Of a stretch of 64,000 nt of DNA, positions 1 through 8,897 are shown piece by piece; within the stretch, counting starts at the first letter, position 1; each line of letters begins with the position of its first letter. A program made the translations under genes and the position numbers. Under the pieces are notes generated by a model. It searched no databases, had not been told where the DNA came from, and was given only the letters and a program-made list of their open reading frames with translations. The stretch is from Brevifilum sp029548365 (GTDB lineage Bacteria > Chloroflexota > Anaerolineae > Anaerolineales > Anaerolineaceae). The stretch covers positions 5,247-69,246 of the forward strand of contig DAOSSA010000010.1 of assembly GCA_035376985.1 (NCBI GenBank), in the 5' to 3' direction.

Positions 1-99
1 CCGGGTCGTTATCTGTTACGCCTTGTCCCGTTAGATAACACTGGTGAGGAGTTAATGCCGTGTATCATCACGGTTGAGGTTGTTGGCCCCAAGGAGTAA
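1..99 (+). CDS. C-terminal end of an unidentified protein (5' truncated by window edge)
   Basis: Frame 1 is open from the first base and ends with TAA at 97-99, giving the last 32 codons of a protein. The visible tail has alternating hydrophobic and polar residues (LLRLVPLD, then CIITVEVVG). This pattern suits the closing beta strands of an Ig-like or similar sandwich domain, but nothing diagnostic is visible. The next gene starts 8 nt downstream, so the two are probably co-transcribed. The function is unknown. The reading frame is supported only by being open and by the tight spacing. Confidence 0.5.
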   Translation, partial: PGRYLLRLVPLDNTGEELMPCIITVEVVGPKE

Positions 100-107
100 A
101 GGAAAAT

Positions 108-647
108 ATGCCTGAAATAGAAATTCGACAGGTAGTACTTGCAGATGTTGAAAACCTCTCATTATTCGAGCATGGCTACCACAGCTCATATGTCTGGCAG
201 ATGAATATGGATCTGGCACTTGAATCGATGGAAATTAACTTTATTCGGATACGGTTGCCCCGCCAGGTTTTTGTGTCTTACCCTCGAAACCGTGATCAGA
301 TCTTTAATGACCTCAACAACGCTGAGGCAGTGTTAGTTGCAATTCTTGATCAGCGACCTGTTGGCTATATAAAGGTCATGGCTGAAGGATCAAATCATGT
401 TGCCAGGGTATCAGACCTGGTTGTTTCAACAGCCTTTCGGCGGCAGGGCATAGCCAGCGGATTATTATTAACTGTGATGGACTTGGTTTCTCGTCGAGGC
501 TTTTCAGCCTTGATGCTGGAAATACAATCAAAAAATGATCCAGCCATCACCATGGCGGCGAAATTAGGATTCAAGTATTGTGGTTTCAGGGATCAATATT
601 TCCCAAATGATGACCTGGCATTGTTCTTTAGCAGGTTTTCGCATTAA
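108..647 (+). CDS. GNAT-family N-acetyltransferase
   Basis: The 179-residue protein is a predicted cytoplasmic acetyl-CoA-dependent N-acetyltransferase. The central beta strand (VARVSDLVVS) is followed by the acetyl-CoA pyrophosphate loop RRQGIASGLL at about residues 110-120. A later N-D-P-A helix and the A-K-L-G-F-K-Y-C-G-F stretch are typical motif B of GNAT enzymes. The N-terminal half has no recognisable substrate signature, so the acceptor is unknown. The ATG at 108 follows AAGGAG (91-96) and AAAGGA (98-103). It leads a run of plus-strand genes with short gaps, and the next gene begins 15 nt after its stop. The family call is firm; the substrate is not inferable. Confidence 0.85.
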   Translation: MPEIEIRQVVLADVENLSLFEHGYHSSYVWQMNMDLALESMEINFIRIRLPRQVFVSYPRNRDQIFNDLNNAEAVLVAILDQRPVGYIKVMAEGSNHVARVSDLVVSTAFRRQGIASGLLLTVMDLVSRRGFSALMLEIQSKNDPAITMAAKLGFKYCGFRDQYFPNDDLALFFSRFSH

Positions 648-662
648 GGCAGAGATCAGGAC

Positions 663-2576
663 ATGATTTTCGGTATTACCTGGACAAGCATTTTTCAGAC
701 GATCAGCCAGATTACAGCCGCCGGGGCCGCAATCACTGTGCTCTCTTTGCTCTTGTTCGCCCTGATTTATAATCTGCGGGAACAGGTAGTTCGGGCTTTT
801 ATTTTAATTTTGCTATGTGTCGTTGTTTTTTACACAGCAGAGACCATCGCCAGTGTCAATACCCAGGCAGTGATCATTGATATCAGCCTGAAAATAAAAT
901 GGGTTGGAATTGTTTTTCTTCCCGCCTCCTATTTGTATTTTTCCAATGCATTATTAACTTTGACCGGTCGACCAAGCAGAGGACGCCGATTGTGGTTAGT
1001 TCGCGCTGTATTCCTTTTTTCTCTAGTTTTATGTCTGTTAATTCCTTTGAATATTCTTGTGGGACCGCTGGATATAACTGGCCAGCCAACCCCACATTTG
1101 GAAAGGACCCTGTATACCGGGTTTTTCGCTTTATATTATGTCGGTGTGATGGTAATTGCTGGGTCAATTCTTTACCGTGCATTTCAACGTACGGTGACCA
1201 AAACCAGTCGGCGCAGGATGATCTACCTTTTATTGGGTGCTACGGTAGCAGCAGTTGGAATTTTTCCTTATTCACTGTTTGGGTCTGGGTTGTTCTCCCA
1301 ATTCCCGATCTTGTTCTGGATCATTGTCAGCATAGCAAACTTGCTGGTGGGTGGTTTCCTGGTGATCATTTCTTATTCGGTTGCTTTCTTCGGAGTCAGC
1401 TGGCCTGATCGCCTGGTGAAAGGACGCCTGTTTAAATGGTTTCTGCGTGGGCCTTTAACGGCTTCAATCGTACTTGCTTCCACGACTATAATTCGACGTT
1501 TTGGAATGCTATGGGATGATCCGTATAACCCCTTTGTTCCCATTTTTATGGTGGGGTTGATCTTGATAATGGAATACTCCATCACCTTGCTGGCCCCTTT
1601 TTGGGAGCGGTTGCTTTTTTATGGTAGTGACCGCAGAGAAATCATGCGGATTCAATCCCTTGAAGATCATATGCTGACCCGTTCTGATTTACAGCAATTT
1701 TTAGAAATTGTCACGGCCACACTCTGTGATCTTTTGCAGGTAAAGAGCGCGTTTATCTCCATGATGGACGGAGGGGGCTTGATGATGTTAACTGTGGCTG
1801 GCAACCAATCAGCCTTTACCGAAATAGAATCGTCTGATGAAGTGTTAGCATTAACATTGGAAAATGGAACCGAAGAAAAAAAAGGGTTTCTTAGGTGGAG
1901 CGGGCATTTATTGATTCCTCTGGTGTACGATGATCAGCAAAATGGGAGATTGCTTCTTGGTTTATGTGGATTCCCCTGGGAAAATGACCGCGAGATGGAT
2001 GCTGAGCATGTACAATCGATCAATTTGTTGACCACCCGGGTTAGCATTGCATTACGGGATTGGAAATTGCAACAACAGGTAATTGATTCTTTAGAAAGCC
2101 TGCATCCACAAGTTGCATTAATCCAGCAATTACGAGCAGCGTCAAGTTACAACAAAACCAGTGTATTACTGGATGAAGTGCAATTACCTGAAGAAGATTT
2201 CATCGAATGGGTAAAAGGCGCTCTTACCCATTATTGGGGGGGACCCAAATTAACGGAGAGTCCTTTACTGGGTCTGCAGATCGTGCAATCAGCGATCGAT
2301 GATTATGACGGTAGTCCGATTAATGCTTTGCGAGGAATCCTTAAAACGGCCATTGATAATATCAAGCCTGAGGGTGAAAGGCGTTTCACGGCAGAATGGA
2401 TTTTGTATAATATTCTTGAATTAAAATTCCTCGAGGGCAGGAAGGTTCGAGAGGTTGCGAACCGATTGGCAATGTCTGAGGCTGATCTTTATCGTAAACA
2501 GCGTATTGCTCTGGAAGCAGTCTCGAAAACAATTGTCAGTATGGAATTATCGGAGCGTGAGAAGGAGCAAACATGA
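663..2576 (+). CDS. Membrane 7TM-GAF sensor with C-terminal HTH-like domain
   Basis: This 637-residue protein begins with about eight hydrophobic segments (residues 10-300) that resemble the N-terminal 7TM region of some histidine kinases. A GAF-like domain follows at about 335-475 (LEIVTATLCDLLQVKSAFIS, then LLIPLVYD and SIALRDWK). There is no H-box or HATPase domain. The C-terminus, about 580-625, reads like a helix-turn-helix (RKVREVANRLAMSEADLYRKQ). I infer a membrane-tethered one-component regulator rather than a kinase. Its stop overlaps the start of the next gene in ATGA at 2573-2576, which implies translational coupling to the S1 protein. The ligand and DNA target are unknown. Confidence 0.65.
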   Translation: MIFGITWTSIFQTISQITAAGAAITVLSLLLFALIYNLREQVVRAFILILLCVVVFYTAETIASVNTQAVIIDISLKIKWVGIVFLPASYLYFSNALLTLTGRPSRGRRLWLVRAVFLFSLVLCLLIPLNILVGPLDITGQPTPHLERTLYTGFFALYYVGVMVIAGSILYRAFQRTVTKTSRRRMIYLLLGATVAAVGIFPYSLFGSGLFSQFPILFWIIVSIANLLVGGFLVIISYSVAFFGVSWPDRLVKGRLFKWFLRGPLTASIVLASTTIIRRFGMLWDDPYNPFVPIFMVGLILIMEYSITLLAPFWERLLFYGSDRREIMRIQSLEDHMLTRSDLQQFLEIVTATLCDLLQVKSAFISMMDGGGLMMLTVAGNQSAFTEIESSDEVLALTLENGTEEKKGFLRWSGHLLIPLVYDDQQNGRLLLGLCGFPWENDREMDAEHVQSINLLTTRVSIALRDWKLQQQVIDSLESLHPQVALIQQLRAASSYNKTSVLLDEVQLPEEDFIEWVKGALTHYWGGPKLTESPLLGLQIVQSAIDDYDGSPINALRGILKTAIDNIKPEGERRFTAEWILYNILELKFLEGRKVREVANRLAMSEADLYRKQRIALEAVSKTIVSMELSEREKEQT

Positions 2577-3589
2577 CAGCAAAACCCGGGGTTGGGCGAA
2601 AGCAAAAGGGCCGAATCCCCAAAGATTGCGAGCATCATCATAACGAAACACGCAATTTACCTGCTCCCGACAAATTAGATGATCATTGGTGGACTTCCAT
2701 TGTTGCGGATCAGCCCACGCTCGGGGCTGGATGGGAAGCGAGCAACACGGGTGATGATAAAAAAAATCAACGCCAAAATCCTGGACGACCTGCATCTGCA
2801 ATCAATTGGCATAAGGTCGAATGTTTATTCAAAAATGATGAAATTATCACATTGGAAGTAGTTGGTTATAATCGTGGGGGGGTCCTGGTTAGGGGCGCTT
2901 CTCTTCATGGTTTCGTTCCGGCATCACACTTGGTTGACCACCCCGTGGGGACCAACAAGGGGGTACGGGAGCAAATCTTCCGCCGATATTTAGGCCGAGA
3001 TATCCCAGTGAAAGTTATTGAATGTGAACCTGAAAAGGATCGCGTTGTTTTTTCAGAACGAGCCGCCCTGGCAGGTGCAGGTAAACGCAAATTTCTTCTC
3101 GCCAGTCTGGCTGAAGGGGATATCATCAGTGGATTTGTGACCAATATCACGGACTTTGGCGTGTTTGTTGACCTGGGTGGGGTTGAAGGATTGATCCATG
3201 TTTCTGAGTTGTCATGGGGACGCGTACAACATCCCTCAGAGGTTGTGAAGTTAGGTCAGGAAATAGAGACCTTGATCGTTGAAGTCTTGGAAGAACAGGC
3301 CCGGATTGCCCTGAGCCTTAAACGGCTTAAGAGTAATCCCTGGGATAATTTAGCCAGGCAACTCTCTCCAGGCGATGTTCTTGATGCTAGTGTCACCAGG
3401 ATTGTCAAATATGGTGTATTTGCCTGTTTAGATATTGGTGTAGAAGGATTGATCCATATTTCAACCATCGTCTTTCCTGCTGATTGTGCCAATATTAATG
3501 ATTTTCTAAAAGTTGGACAGATGGTAAAAGTCAATGTGATCAGCATTGATGCGCCCAAAAGGCGATTGGGCTTAATGCTGGAAGGTTAG
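2573..3589 (+). CDS. S1-domain RNA-binding protein (ribosomal protein S1-like)
   Basis: The 338-residue protein has a charged, probably disordered N-terminus (1-78) followed by three S1/OB-fold repeats. The first (about 83-155) is divergent. The second (about 181-255) is canonical, with GFVTNITDFGVFVDLGG and EGLIHVSEL. The third (about 265-338) has TRIVKYGVFACLDIGVEGLIHIS. Such short S1 homologues bind single-stranded RNA and act in translation initiation or mRNA turnover. The ATG overlaps the upstream stop and is preceded by AAGGAG at 2561-2566. The gene contains a run of seven G at 2876-2882. It could be the organism's main S1 or an accessory paralogue; the window does not say which. Confidence 0.85.
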   Translation: MTAKPGVGRKQKGRIPKDCEHHHNETRNLPAPDKLDDHWWTSIVADQPTLGAGWEASNTGDDKKNQRQNPGRPASAINWHKVECLFKNDEIITLEVVGYNRGGVLVRGASLHGFVPASHLVDHPVGTNKGVREQIFRRYLGRDIPVKVIECEPEKDRVVFSERAALAGAGKRKFLLASLAEGDIISGFVTNITDFGVFVDLGGVEGLIHVSELSWGRVQHPSEVVKLGQEIETLIVEVLEEQARIALSLKRLKSNPWDNLARQLSPGDVLDASVTRIVKYGVFACLDIGVEGLIHISTIVFPADCANINDFLKVGQMVKVNVISIDAPKRRLGLMLEG

Positions 3590-3599
3590 ATATCGAAAA

Positions 3600-5855
3600 A
3601 TGGCGAAGCGCACCTCAACCCCCGTACAGAAAAAACAAGGTAAAGCCCAGCAGGATTCATTGTTCCAGCAGTTTGAAAGAGCCGGCAGTTCAGAAGTAGA
3701 GCGCAATACGCAAATCCTGCAGTATGGGTGGGATTTGATTGGCGTATTGCTTTTTGCCGCAGCGTTTATTCTGCTGCTTGGTTTCTTCCAGGTGACATCA
3801 GGCGAGCTGATCACCCCATTAGTGGATTTTCTCATGCGCTGGTTTGGCTTAGGTCGCTTCCTGATTGTGGTCGCAATGGTTGCTGTTGGTTTGCAGGTCA
3901 TTCGATGGCGCAAACATCCATTACGCAAACTCTCACTGGGACGAATTTTAGCCTTTGAAGGAAGCGGTTTTCTGTTCCTGGCTGTACTTTCCATCGCAAC
4001 CAGCGGAGTTATTACTCAGGTTGAGGCAGGACGCGATCCGGGCGGTATCGTTGGTTGGGGTATTGCAGAGATTTTTCGCTCAACAATCGGCCCGACAGCA
4101 GGCTTTTTGCTCCTGGTGGCATTATTTCTCCTGTGCGTGGCTGTTGCATTTAACTTGTTTCCGAAGCTTGAAAAAGTTGTCCAGACTCAAGTGAGCAATC
4201 TATCGATGGTTGAAGAGACCTTTGGCAACCAGAAAGAGCCTGCACAACCTCCTGCCGCAGCAAGCATAAAAATGAGGGAACCGGAAGAAGAAACACAGCC
4301 AGAGGTGAAGACCACCTGGCTGCCTCCAGAGTTTCGTAAATCGTTCACCACACCTGATGTCGCTGACGAAACGCCTGATTTTACTTTAGAGCGTTCACCT
4401 GAACTGCCGCCACTCGATCTATTGAATAAAGGTGAGTCCTTCAAACCCGATAAGCGATCGATCAATATGACTGCGGGACTGATTGAGAAAACGCTCGCCG
4501 AATTTGGGATTCCAGCGAAGGTGGTTGGATTTCGGTCCGGACCCACTGTGACGCAATTTGCCGTCGAGCCAGGATATATCGATAAAGCCGACGATGATCG
4601 GCAAAAGATTCGGGTATCCCAAATTTCATCCCTGCAACGGGATCTCGCACTTGCGCTTTCTGCTGAACGGCTCAGAATCGAAGCGCCTGTTCCTGGGAAA
4701 TCCTACGTCGGTATCGAAATTCCAAATCCCACCAGCTTTGATGTACAGTTAAAACCATTGCTTGAAACGGATTCTTTTTCTAGGATTAATTCCCAATTAG
4801 CGCTGGCTTTGGGAAGGGATGTGTCTGGTCGAGCTGTAATTTCCGATCTGGCAACGATGCCGCATTTATTGATTGCCGGAACGACTGGATCTGGGAAAAG
4901 CGTGTGTATCACTGCGCTGACAGCTTGTTTGGTGATGAATAACACACCTGACGAGATTAAGCTGGCCATGATTGACCCAAAACGTGTGGAATTGATGCGC
5001 TTTAATGGTTTGCCGCACTTAATGGGTCGGGTTGAGACTGAAATCGAGCGAATTTTAGCAATTTTACGGTGGGCAACGGCAGAAATGGATTTTCGCTATG
5101 AATTACTGGAACGAGCCCGTTCGAGGAATATTGACGCGTACAATCGAAAATTAGAAATCCAAAACAAGCCAAAAATGCCCAAAATCGTGCTCATCATTGA
5201 TGAGCTCGCGGATTTGATGATGGCGGCGCCTGACCAAACAGAATTTGCTATCATTCGCCTGGCGCAAAAAGCGCGTGCCGTAGGCATTCACCTGATCCTG
5301 GCCACTCAGCGTCCAAGCACTGATGTGGTCACCGGCTTGATTAAAGCCAATTTTCCGACCAGGATTGCTTTTGCTGTTGCCACATCTGTGGATTCCCGTG
5401 TCATTTTGGATACAGGTGGTGCAGAAACCTTGCTAAGCAAGGGAGACATGCTGTTCATGCATCCTGAATTTGGTCTTCCACAACGAGCCCAGGGTGTAAT
5501 CGTCACTGACAAGGAACTGAACCGGATTATCCGCTGGTGGCAAAGGAACCGAAAGGATCAATCTGAGTTGCTAAATGAGCGTTATGATGATTCGAAGTCA
5601 CCACCCTGGGAAGACCAGGTTGGAATCGATGCAACCTCAGGCAGCGACGATGCACTGGTGGATGAAGCCATTAAATTAATCAAAGCACAAGGCCATGTGA
5701 GCGCCTCATTTTTACAGCGACAATTGCGGATTGGATATCCAAGGGCTGCACGGTTGGTCGATCAGTTAGAGGAAATGGGTATTATCGGGCCTTCACAGGG
5801 AGGCGGTCGAGAACGGGAGATTTTGATTGATTTTGATGATGGGGAAGATGAATGA
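3600..5855 (+). CDS. ftsK: FtsK/SpoIIIE DNA translocase
   Basis: The 751-residue protein is a septal double-stranded DNA pump that clears and segregates the chromosome during division. Four N-terminal membrane segments lie at about residues 45-190, followed by an acidic/proline linker at 200-285. The RecA-like motor has Walker A GTTGSGKS near 427-434, Walker B IVLIIDELADLM near 530, and the family segment LATQRPSTDVVTGLIKANFPTRIAF. The C-terminal gamma winged helix (LIKAQGHVSASFLQRQLRIGYPRAARLVDQLE) normally reads KOPS/SRS orienting sequences. Length and domain order are standard. It starts 10 nt after the S1 gene and appears to belong to the same operon. Confidence 0.96.
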   Translation: MAKRTSTPVQKKQGKAQQDSLFQQFERAGSSEVERNTQILQYGWDLIGVLLFAAAFILLLGFFQVTSGELITPLVDFLMRWFGLGRFLIVVAMVAVGLQVIRWRKHPLRKLSLGRILAFEGSGFLFLAVLSIATSGVITQVEAGRDPGGIVGWGIAEIFRSTIGPTAGFLLLVALFLLCVAVAFNLFPKLEKVVQTQVSNLSMVEETFGNQKEPAQPPAAASIKMREPEEETQPEVKTTWLPPEFRKSFTTPDVADETPDFTLERSPELPPLDLLNKGESFKPDKRSINMTAGLIEKTLAEFGIPAKVVGFRSGPTVTQFAVEPGYIDKADDDRQKIRVSQISSLQRDLALALSAERLRIEAPVPGKSYVGIEIPNPTSFDVQLKPLLETDSFSRINSQLALALGRDVSGRAVISDLATMPHLLIAGTTGSGKSVCITALTACLVMNNTPDEIKLAMIDPKRVELMRFNGLPHLMGRVETEIERILAILRWATAEMDFRYELLERARSRNIDAYNRKLEIQNKPKMPKIVLIIDELADLMMAAPDQTEFAIIRLAQKARAVGIHLILATQRPSTDVVTGLIKANFPTRIAFAVATSVDSRVILDTGGAETLLSKGDMLFMHPEFGLPQRAQGVIVTDKELNRIIRWWQRNRKDQSELLNERYDDSKSPPWEDQVGIDATSGSDDALVDEAIKLIKAQGHVSASFLQRQLRIGYPRAARLVDQLEEMGIIGPSQGGGREREILIDFDDGEDE

Positions 5856-5894
5856 TGCCCTCTGTTTTGCTTACAGTGTGATAAACTTACAGCC

Positions 5895-6545
5895 ATGAAT
5901 CAATCGAATAACGACGAGAAAAAAACCCTAACAGATCATTTGCGAATAATTTTTAAAGGGGTTCTGGACGGGATTGGTACATTCCTGAATCGATTGGGAG
6001 TCCGTCCCAATGTCATCACCCTGGCAGGACTATTGGGCAATGTTGCGGGTGGCGTCTTAATTGCTTCAGATCAATTATTGTGGGGCGGTTTGATTGCTAT
6101 GATAATGGCCCCTCTGGACGCCCTTGATGGAACCATGGCGCGTTTGCGAAACGAGAGCAGTCGCTACGGTGCTTTTGTTGATTCAGTAACTGACCGCTAT
6201 TCTGAGTTTGCTTTATACGCAGGCTTGTTGGTGTATTTTATCCAAACCGGGACCTGGAAGGATGCGATGCTGGTATTATTCGCCGCTATGGGATCAATTT
6301 TGGTCTCTTACATCCGGGCAAAAGCTGAGTCCTTGAATTATTCAGCGAAGATTGGATTATTCACCCGTGTGGAAAGATACCTGGTATTAATCCCCGGGGT
6401 AATTTTTGGTATTCCTCGAATAGCTCTATGGATTTTGGCAATCCTTAGCAACGTGACGGCATTGCAGCGAATTTGGTATGTGAGAAAACAAGCGAAAGCC
6501 AACGGAGAGGTTCGAAATATAAGAGAGGAACAGAAAAATGGCTGA
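5895..6545 (+). CDS. CDP-alcohol phosphatidyltransferase
   Basis: The 216-residue integral membrane enzyme transfers a phosphatidyl group from CDP-diacylglycerol (or a CDP-linked analogue) to an alcohol acceptor. The family signature DG-x2-AR-x8-G-x3-D-x3-D is visible as DGTMAR, then G, then FVDSVTD, near residues 78-99. Several hydrophobic helices follow. The acceptor (glycerol-phosphate, inositol-phosphate or other) cannot be assigned by eye. The N-terminal LNRLGVRPNVITLAGLLGN resembles PgsA and inositol-phosphate synthase types. The last 8 nt overlap the start of lgt, so the two membrane-lipid enzymes are probably translationally coupled. The start at 5895 has only a weak ribosome-binding site. 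Confidence 0.88.
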   Translation: MNQSNNDEKKTLTDHLRIIFKGVLDGIGTFLNRLGVRPNVITLAGLLGNVAGGVLIASDQLLWGGLIAMIMAPLDALDGTMARLRNESSRYGAFVDSVTDRYSEFALYAGLLVYFIQTGTWKDAMLVLFAAMGSILVSYIRAKAESLNYSAKIGLFTRVERYLVLIPGVIFGIPRIALWILAILSNVTALQRIWYVRKQAKANGEVRNIREEQKNG

Positions 6546-7410
6546 AGGTATTCGAATTGGACCATTAACACTTAATTATTACGGGATGATCATCATGGCA
6601 GGAGTCATCGCTGCCGCAGTGTTAAGCCATTATGAAGCAAAACGCAGGGAATTGAACGCTGATATCATTTGGGATTGTTTACCCTGGGTCGTTCTTGGTG
6701 GGGTGATTGGCGCCCGAATCTGGCATATCCTGACGCCGCCCGCCTCGATGGTTGAACAAGGCGTTACAACCTGGTATTACCTCACGCATCCATTGGATGC
6801 TATCGCAATCTGGCGGGGTGGGTTAGGGATACCCGGTGCGGTTGCTGGCGGTGCACTGGCACTTTATCTCTATACCAGGAAGCATGAAATCAGTTTCCTG
6901 TTATGGGTTGATATTATTGCCCCCGGTTTGGCGCTGGCGCAAGCAATTGGCCGCTGGGGTAATTTCATAAACCAGGAAGTTTATGGGCGCCCGTCTAATC
7001 TTCCCTGGGCAATTACGATTGACCCCCGGTACAGGTTGCCTGAATACAGAGATATTGCCACTTATCATCCATTATTTTTATATGAATCTATTTTTAATTT
7101 ATTAAATATGGGCTTCTTGCTGTGGCTCACCCGAAAAATGGCACATAAACTTAAACAAGGTGATGTTTTCTTATCCTATTTGGTGACCTACCCGATATTC
7201 AGGTTCTTCTTAGAATTTCTCAGACTGGATGCCAGTCTTGTGGGTGGCGTGAACGCAAACCAAACATTAATGTTGTTGATCGCAATGGCAGCGGCAGGGT
7301 TGATTGTTTGGCGACACCGCGAGACGATTTTCCCCCGTCAGGCTAATGAAAAACCAAAACACAAAGATATCGAAAATCTAGAAGGCACGGGTGAAAAAAA
7401 CGAAGAATAA
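6538..7410 (+). CDS. lgt: Prolipoprotein diacylglyceryl transferase
   Basis: The 290-residue multipass membrane enzyme transfers diacylglycerol from phosphatidylglycerol to the lipobox cysteine of prelipoproteins. The diagnostic Lgt signature is present: GRWGNFINQEVYG near residues 138-150, preceded by GGLGIPGAVAGG. About seven hydrophobic helices and a charged cytoplasmic tail complete the protein. The start ATG lies inside the end of the upstream phosphatidyltransferase gene. Because Lgt consumes phosphatidylglycerol, the neighbouring CDP-alcohol phosphatidyltransferase may supply its lipid donor; this is an inference from position. Length and motifs are typical. Confidence 0.96.
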   Translation: MAEGIRIGPLTLNYYGMIIMAGVIAAAVLSHYEAKRRELNADIIWDCLPWVVLGGVIGARIWHILTPPASMVEQGVTTWYYLTHPLDAIAIWRGGLGIPGAVAGGALALYLYTRKHEISFLLWVDIIAPGLALAQAIGRWGNFINQEVYGRPSNLPWAITIDPRYRLPEYRDIATYHPLFLYESIFNLLNMGFLLWLTRKMAHKLKQGDVFLSYLVTYPIFRFFLEFLRLDASLVGGVNANQTLMLLIAMAAAGLIVWRHRETIFPRQANEKPKHKDIENLEGTGEKNEE

Positions 7411-7447
7411 ATTTTGCTGGCGATCTTAAGGTTGGACGATTAATAAA

Positions 7448-8194
7448 ATGGCAACCATCACTTTCCTGGGAACGGCCAATGCGTTACCGAATAAAGATCG
7501 TGAAAGCACTCATTTCCTGGTTGAATCAGGTGAGCAAAAAATCCTTGTGGATTGTGCCGGTAATCCAATTATTCGGTTTGACCAGGCTGGACTTGGCCCG
7601 TGTTTCATCACAGATATTATTCTGACGCATTTTCACCCCGATCATGTGGCTGGATTGCCTATCTTGTTATTAGATTTATTAATCATGGGGCGTAAGGATC
7701 CGTTAAATATCTATGGCTTAGATAAGGTCATTGATCAGGCAGAGGGAATGCTGGAATTGTTCGAATGGCAGGACTGGGGTGATTTTTTCCCGGTTCAATT
7801 TCATCGAATCCCCGATCAAGTGCTATTGAATGTGTTGAACACTGAGTCCGTGCGAATTTGGACATCTCCGGTGCATCATCTGATCCCCACAATTGGGGTA
7901 AGGATGCAATTCCCAGGCGGCTCTATGTGTTACTCATCGGATACAGAGCCTTGTGATAACGTGGTTGAATTGGCAAGAGGGGTCGATATCCTGATCCATG
8001 AAGCAACAGGTGGAGAAATTGGTCACTCTTTACCTGAGCAGGCTGGTGAAATTGCTCAGAGGGCAAGTGCAAGCCAATTATTATTAATTCATTATCCCTC
8101 AAAGGTTGATACTGAAGAATGGGTGAATAGAGCCAGGAGCCGTTACTCTGGGCAGGTTCAAGCAGCCAAGGATTGGATGAGAATTAACATCTGA
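7448..8194 (+). CDS. Metallo-beta-lactamase-fold hydrolase (RNase Z-like)
   Basis: The 248-residue protein carries the zinc-binding motif HFHPDH (LTHFHPDHVAGLP) near residues 58-63. It also has a later His-containing strand (SPVHHLIPTIGVRM), the YSSDTEP aspartate loop, and a terminal LLIHYPS histidine. This arrangement matches the ribonuclease Z/arylsulfatase-like branch of the superfamily. It is shorter than typical RNase Z (about 300 residues) and the exosite arm is not obvious, so it may be a phosphodiesterase or other hydrolase. It sits 37 nt after lgt at the end of the plus-strand run and converges on the HNH gene. Confidence 0.8.
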   Translation: MATITFLGTANALPNKDRESTHFLVESGEQKILVDCAGNPIIRFDQAGLGPCFITDIILTHFHPDHVAGLPILLLDLLIMGRKDPLNIYGLDKVIDQAEGMLELFEWQDWGDFFPVQFHRIPDQVLLNVLNTESVRIWTSPVHHLIPTIGVRMQFPGGSMCYSSDTEPCDNVVELARGVDILIHEATGGEIGHSLPEQAGEIAQRASASQLLLIHYPSKVDTEEWVNRARSRYSGQVQAAKDWMRINI

Positions 8195-8223
8195 TTGATT
8201 CCATAAACAAAGACGAAAACCAA

Positions 8224-8727
8224 TTACCAGCCTGAGAGGAAGTTCTCCCAATCATTATGATGATGCAAGTGCTTTCCAAACAGGTATGTGGCTGTATTTG
8301 GCGGACATTTCGGTGGTCTTATTGGAAACATTCCTGATTGCTCCGGCGTTAAACCACCTTTGAGGTGGTTGCAGCGTGGGCAAGCGGAAACGACATTTTC
8401 CCACTGGGTTTTGCCCCCTAAATGGCGAGGAATGACATGGTCAATGGTCAAATCGTTGATCTGCCGACCACAATACTGGCAGGTGAAGCGATCTCTGCGG
8501 AAAATTTCTTTTCGGGTCAGCTTAACCACCGGTCTGGGACGTTTAACCATGTGATTGAGGCGAATTACGGATGGCATTAAAAATATTTGTGAAACCGTTC
8601 GGATCACTCCCCTGCCGTTTAATATCAGGGTTGCTTTATCCGACAGCACCAGGTTGATGGCGCGATACATCGATGTGACATTGATGGGTTGGAAGTTCGC
8701 ATTCAGGACAAGCACTGGGTCTTTCAT
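8224..8727 (-). CDS. HNH endonuclease-family protein
   Basis: The 167-residue protein has a ββα-metal HNH motif with a structural zinc site. CQYC at about residues 84-87 and CPRC about 30 residues later flank the catalytic core LTIDHVIPRHLGG and the N of ENVVSACPRCN, followed by K. The N-terminal 70 residues (VLVLNANFQPINVTSMYRAINLVLSDKA) match the widespread bacterial 'HNH endonuclease' family of about 165-190 residues with no known phage association. These are nicking or cutting nucleases of unclear housekeeping role. The gene is monocistronic and converges on the metallo-beta-lactamase gene. Its probable -10 lies only about 12 nt upstream of the start. Confidence 0.88.
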   Translation of the reverse strand: MKDPVLVLNANFQPINVTSMYRAINLVLSDKATLILNGRGVIRTVSQIFLMPSVIRLNHMVKRPRPVVKLTRKEIFRRDRFTCQYCGRQINDLTIDHVIPRHLGGKTQWENVVSACPRCNHLKGGLTPEQSGMFPIRPPKCPPNTATYLFGKHLHHHNDWENFLSGW

Positions 8728-8738
8728 AACATCACCAA

Positions 8739-8748
8739 TATAATTATA
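8739..8748. promoter_or_regulatory. Palindromic -10 element between divergent genes
   Basis: The sequence TATAATTATA is its own reverse complement and offers a perfect TATAAT hexamer on each strand (8739-8744 on plus, 8743-8748 on minus). On the minus strand it is preceded by TG-T, an extended -10. It would start transcription near 8736, about 9 nt before the HNH start codon. The plus-strand hexamer points toward the LiaF-like gene, 150 nt away. No convincing -35 hexamers are visible. Confidence 0.5.
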
Positions 8749-8897
8749 ACAGCAATGGAATTTGATAGATATCTCCGTACATGGTAGTAAATCACTGTGC
8801 CATGATTTCCAGCAACAATCAGCATAAAATATGATCTTAAGTCACTCCATGCTGGTCTGTAATATCGGTTAAAATAGTATTGATAGAAAGGATGGCT

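Noticed and set aside
899..1408. Long out-of-frame plus-strand open frame inside the 7TM-GAF gene
   Set aside because: It overlaps a gene with clear domain structure, has no ribosome-binding site and its translation shows no family features.
8224..8727. HNH gene as part of a restriction or phage module
   Set aside because: No methyltransferase, terminase or integrase is nearby, and the N-terminal region matches the common housekeeping HNH family.
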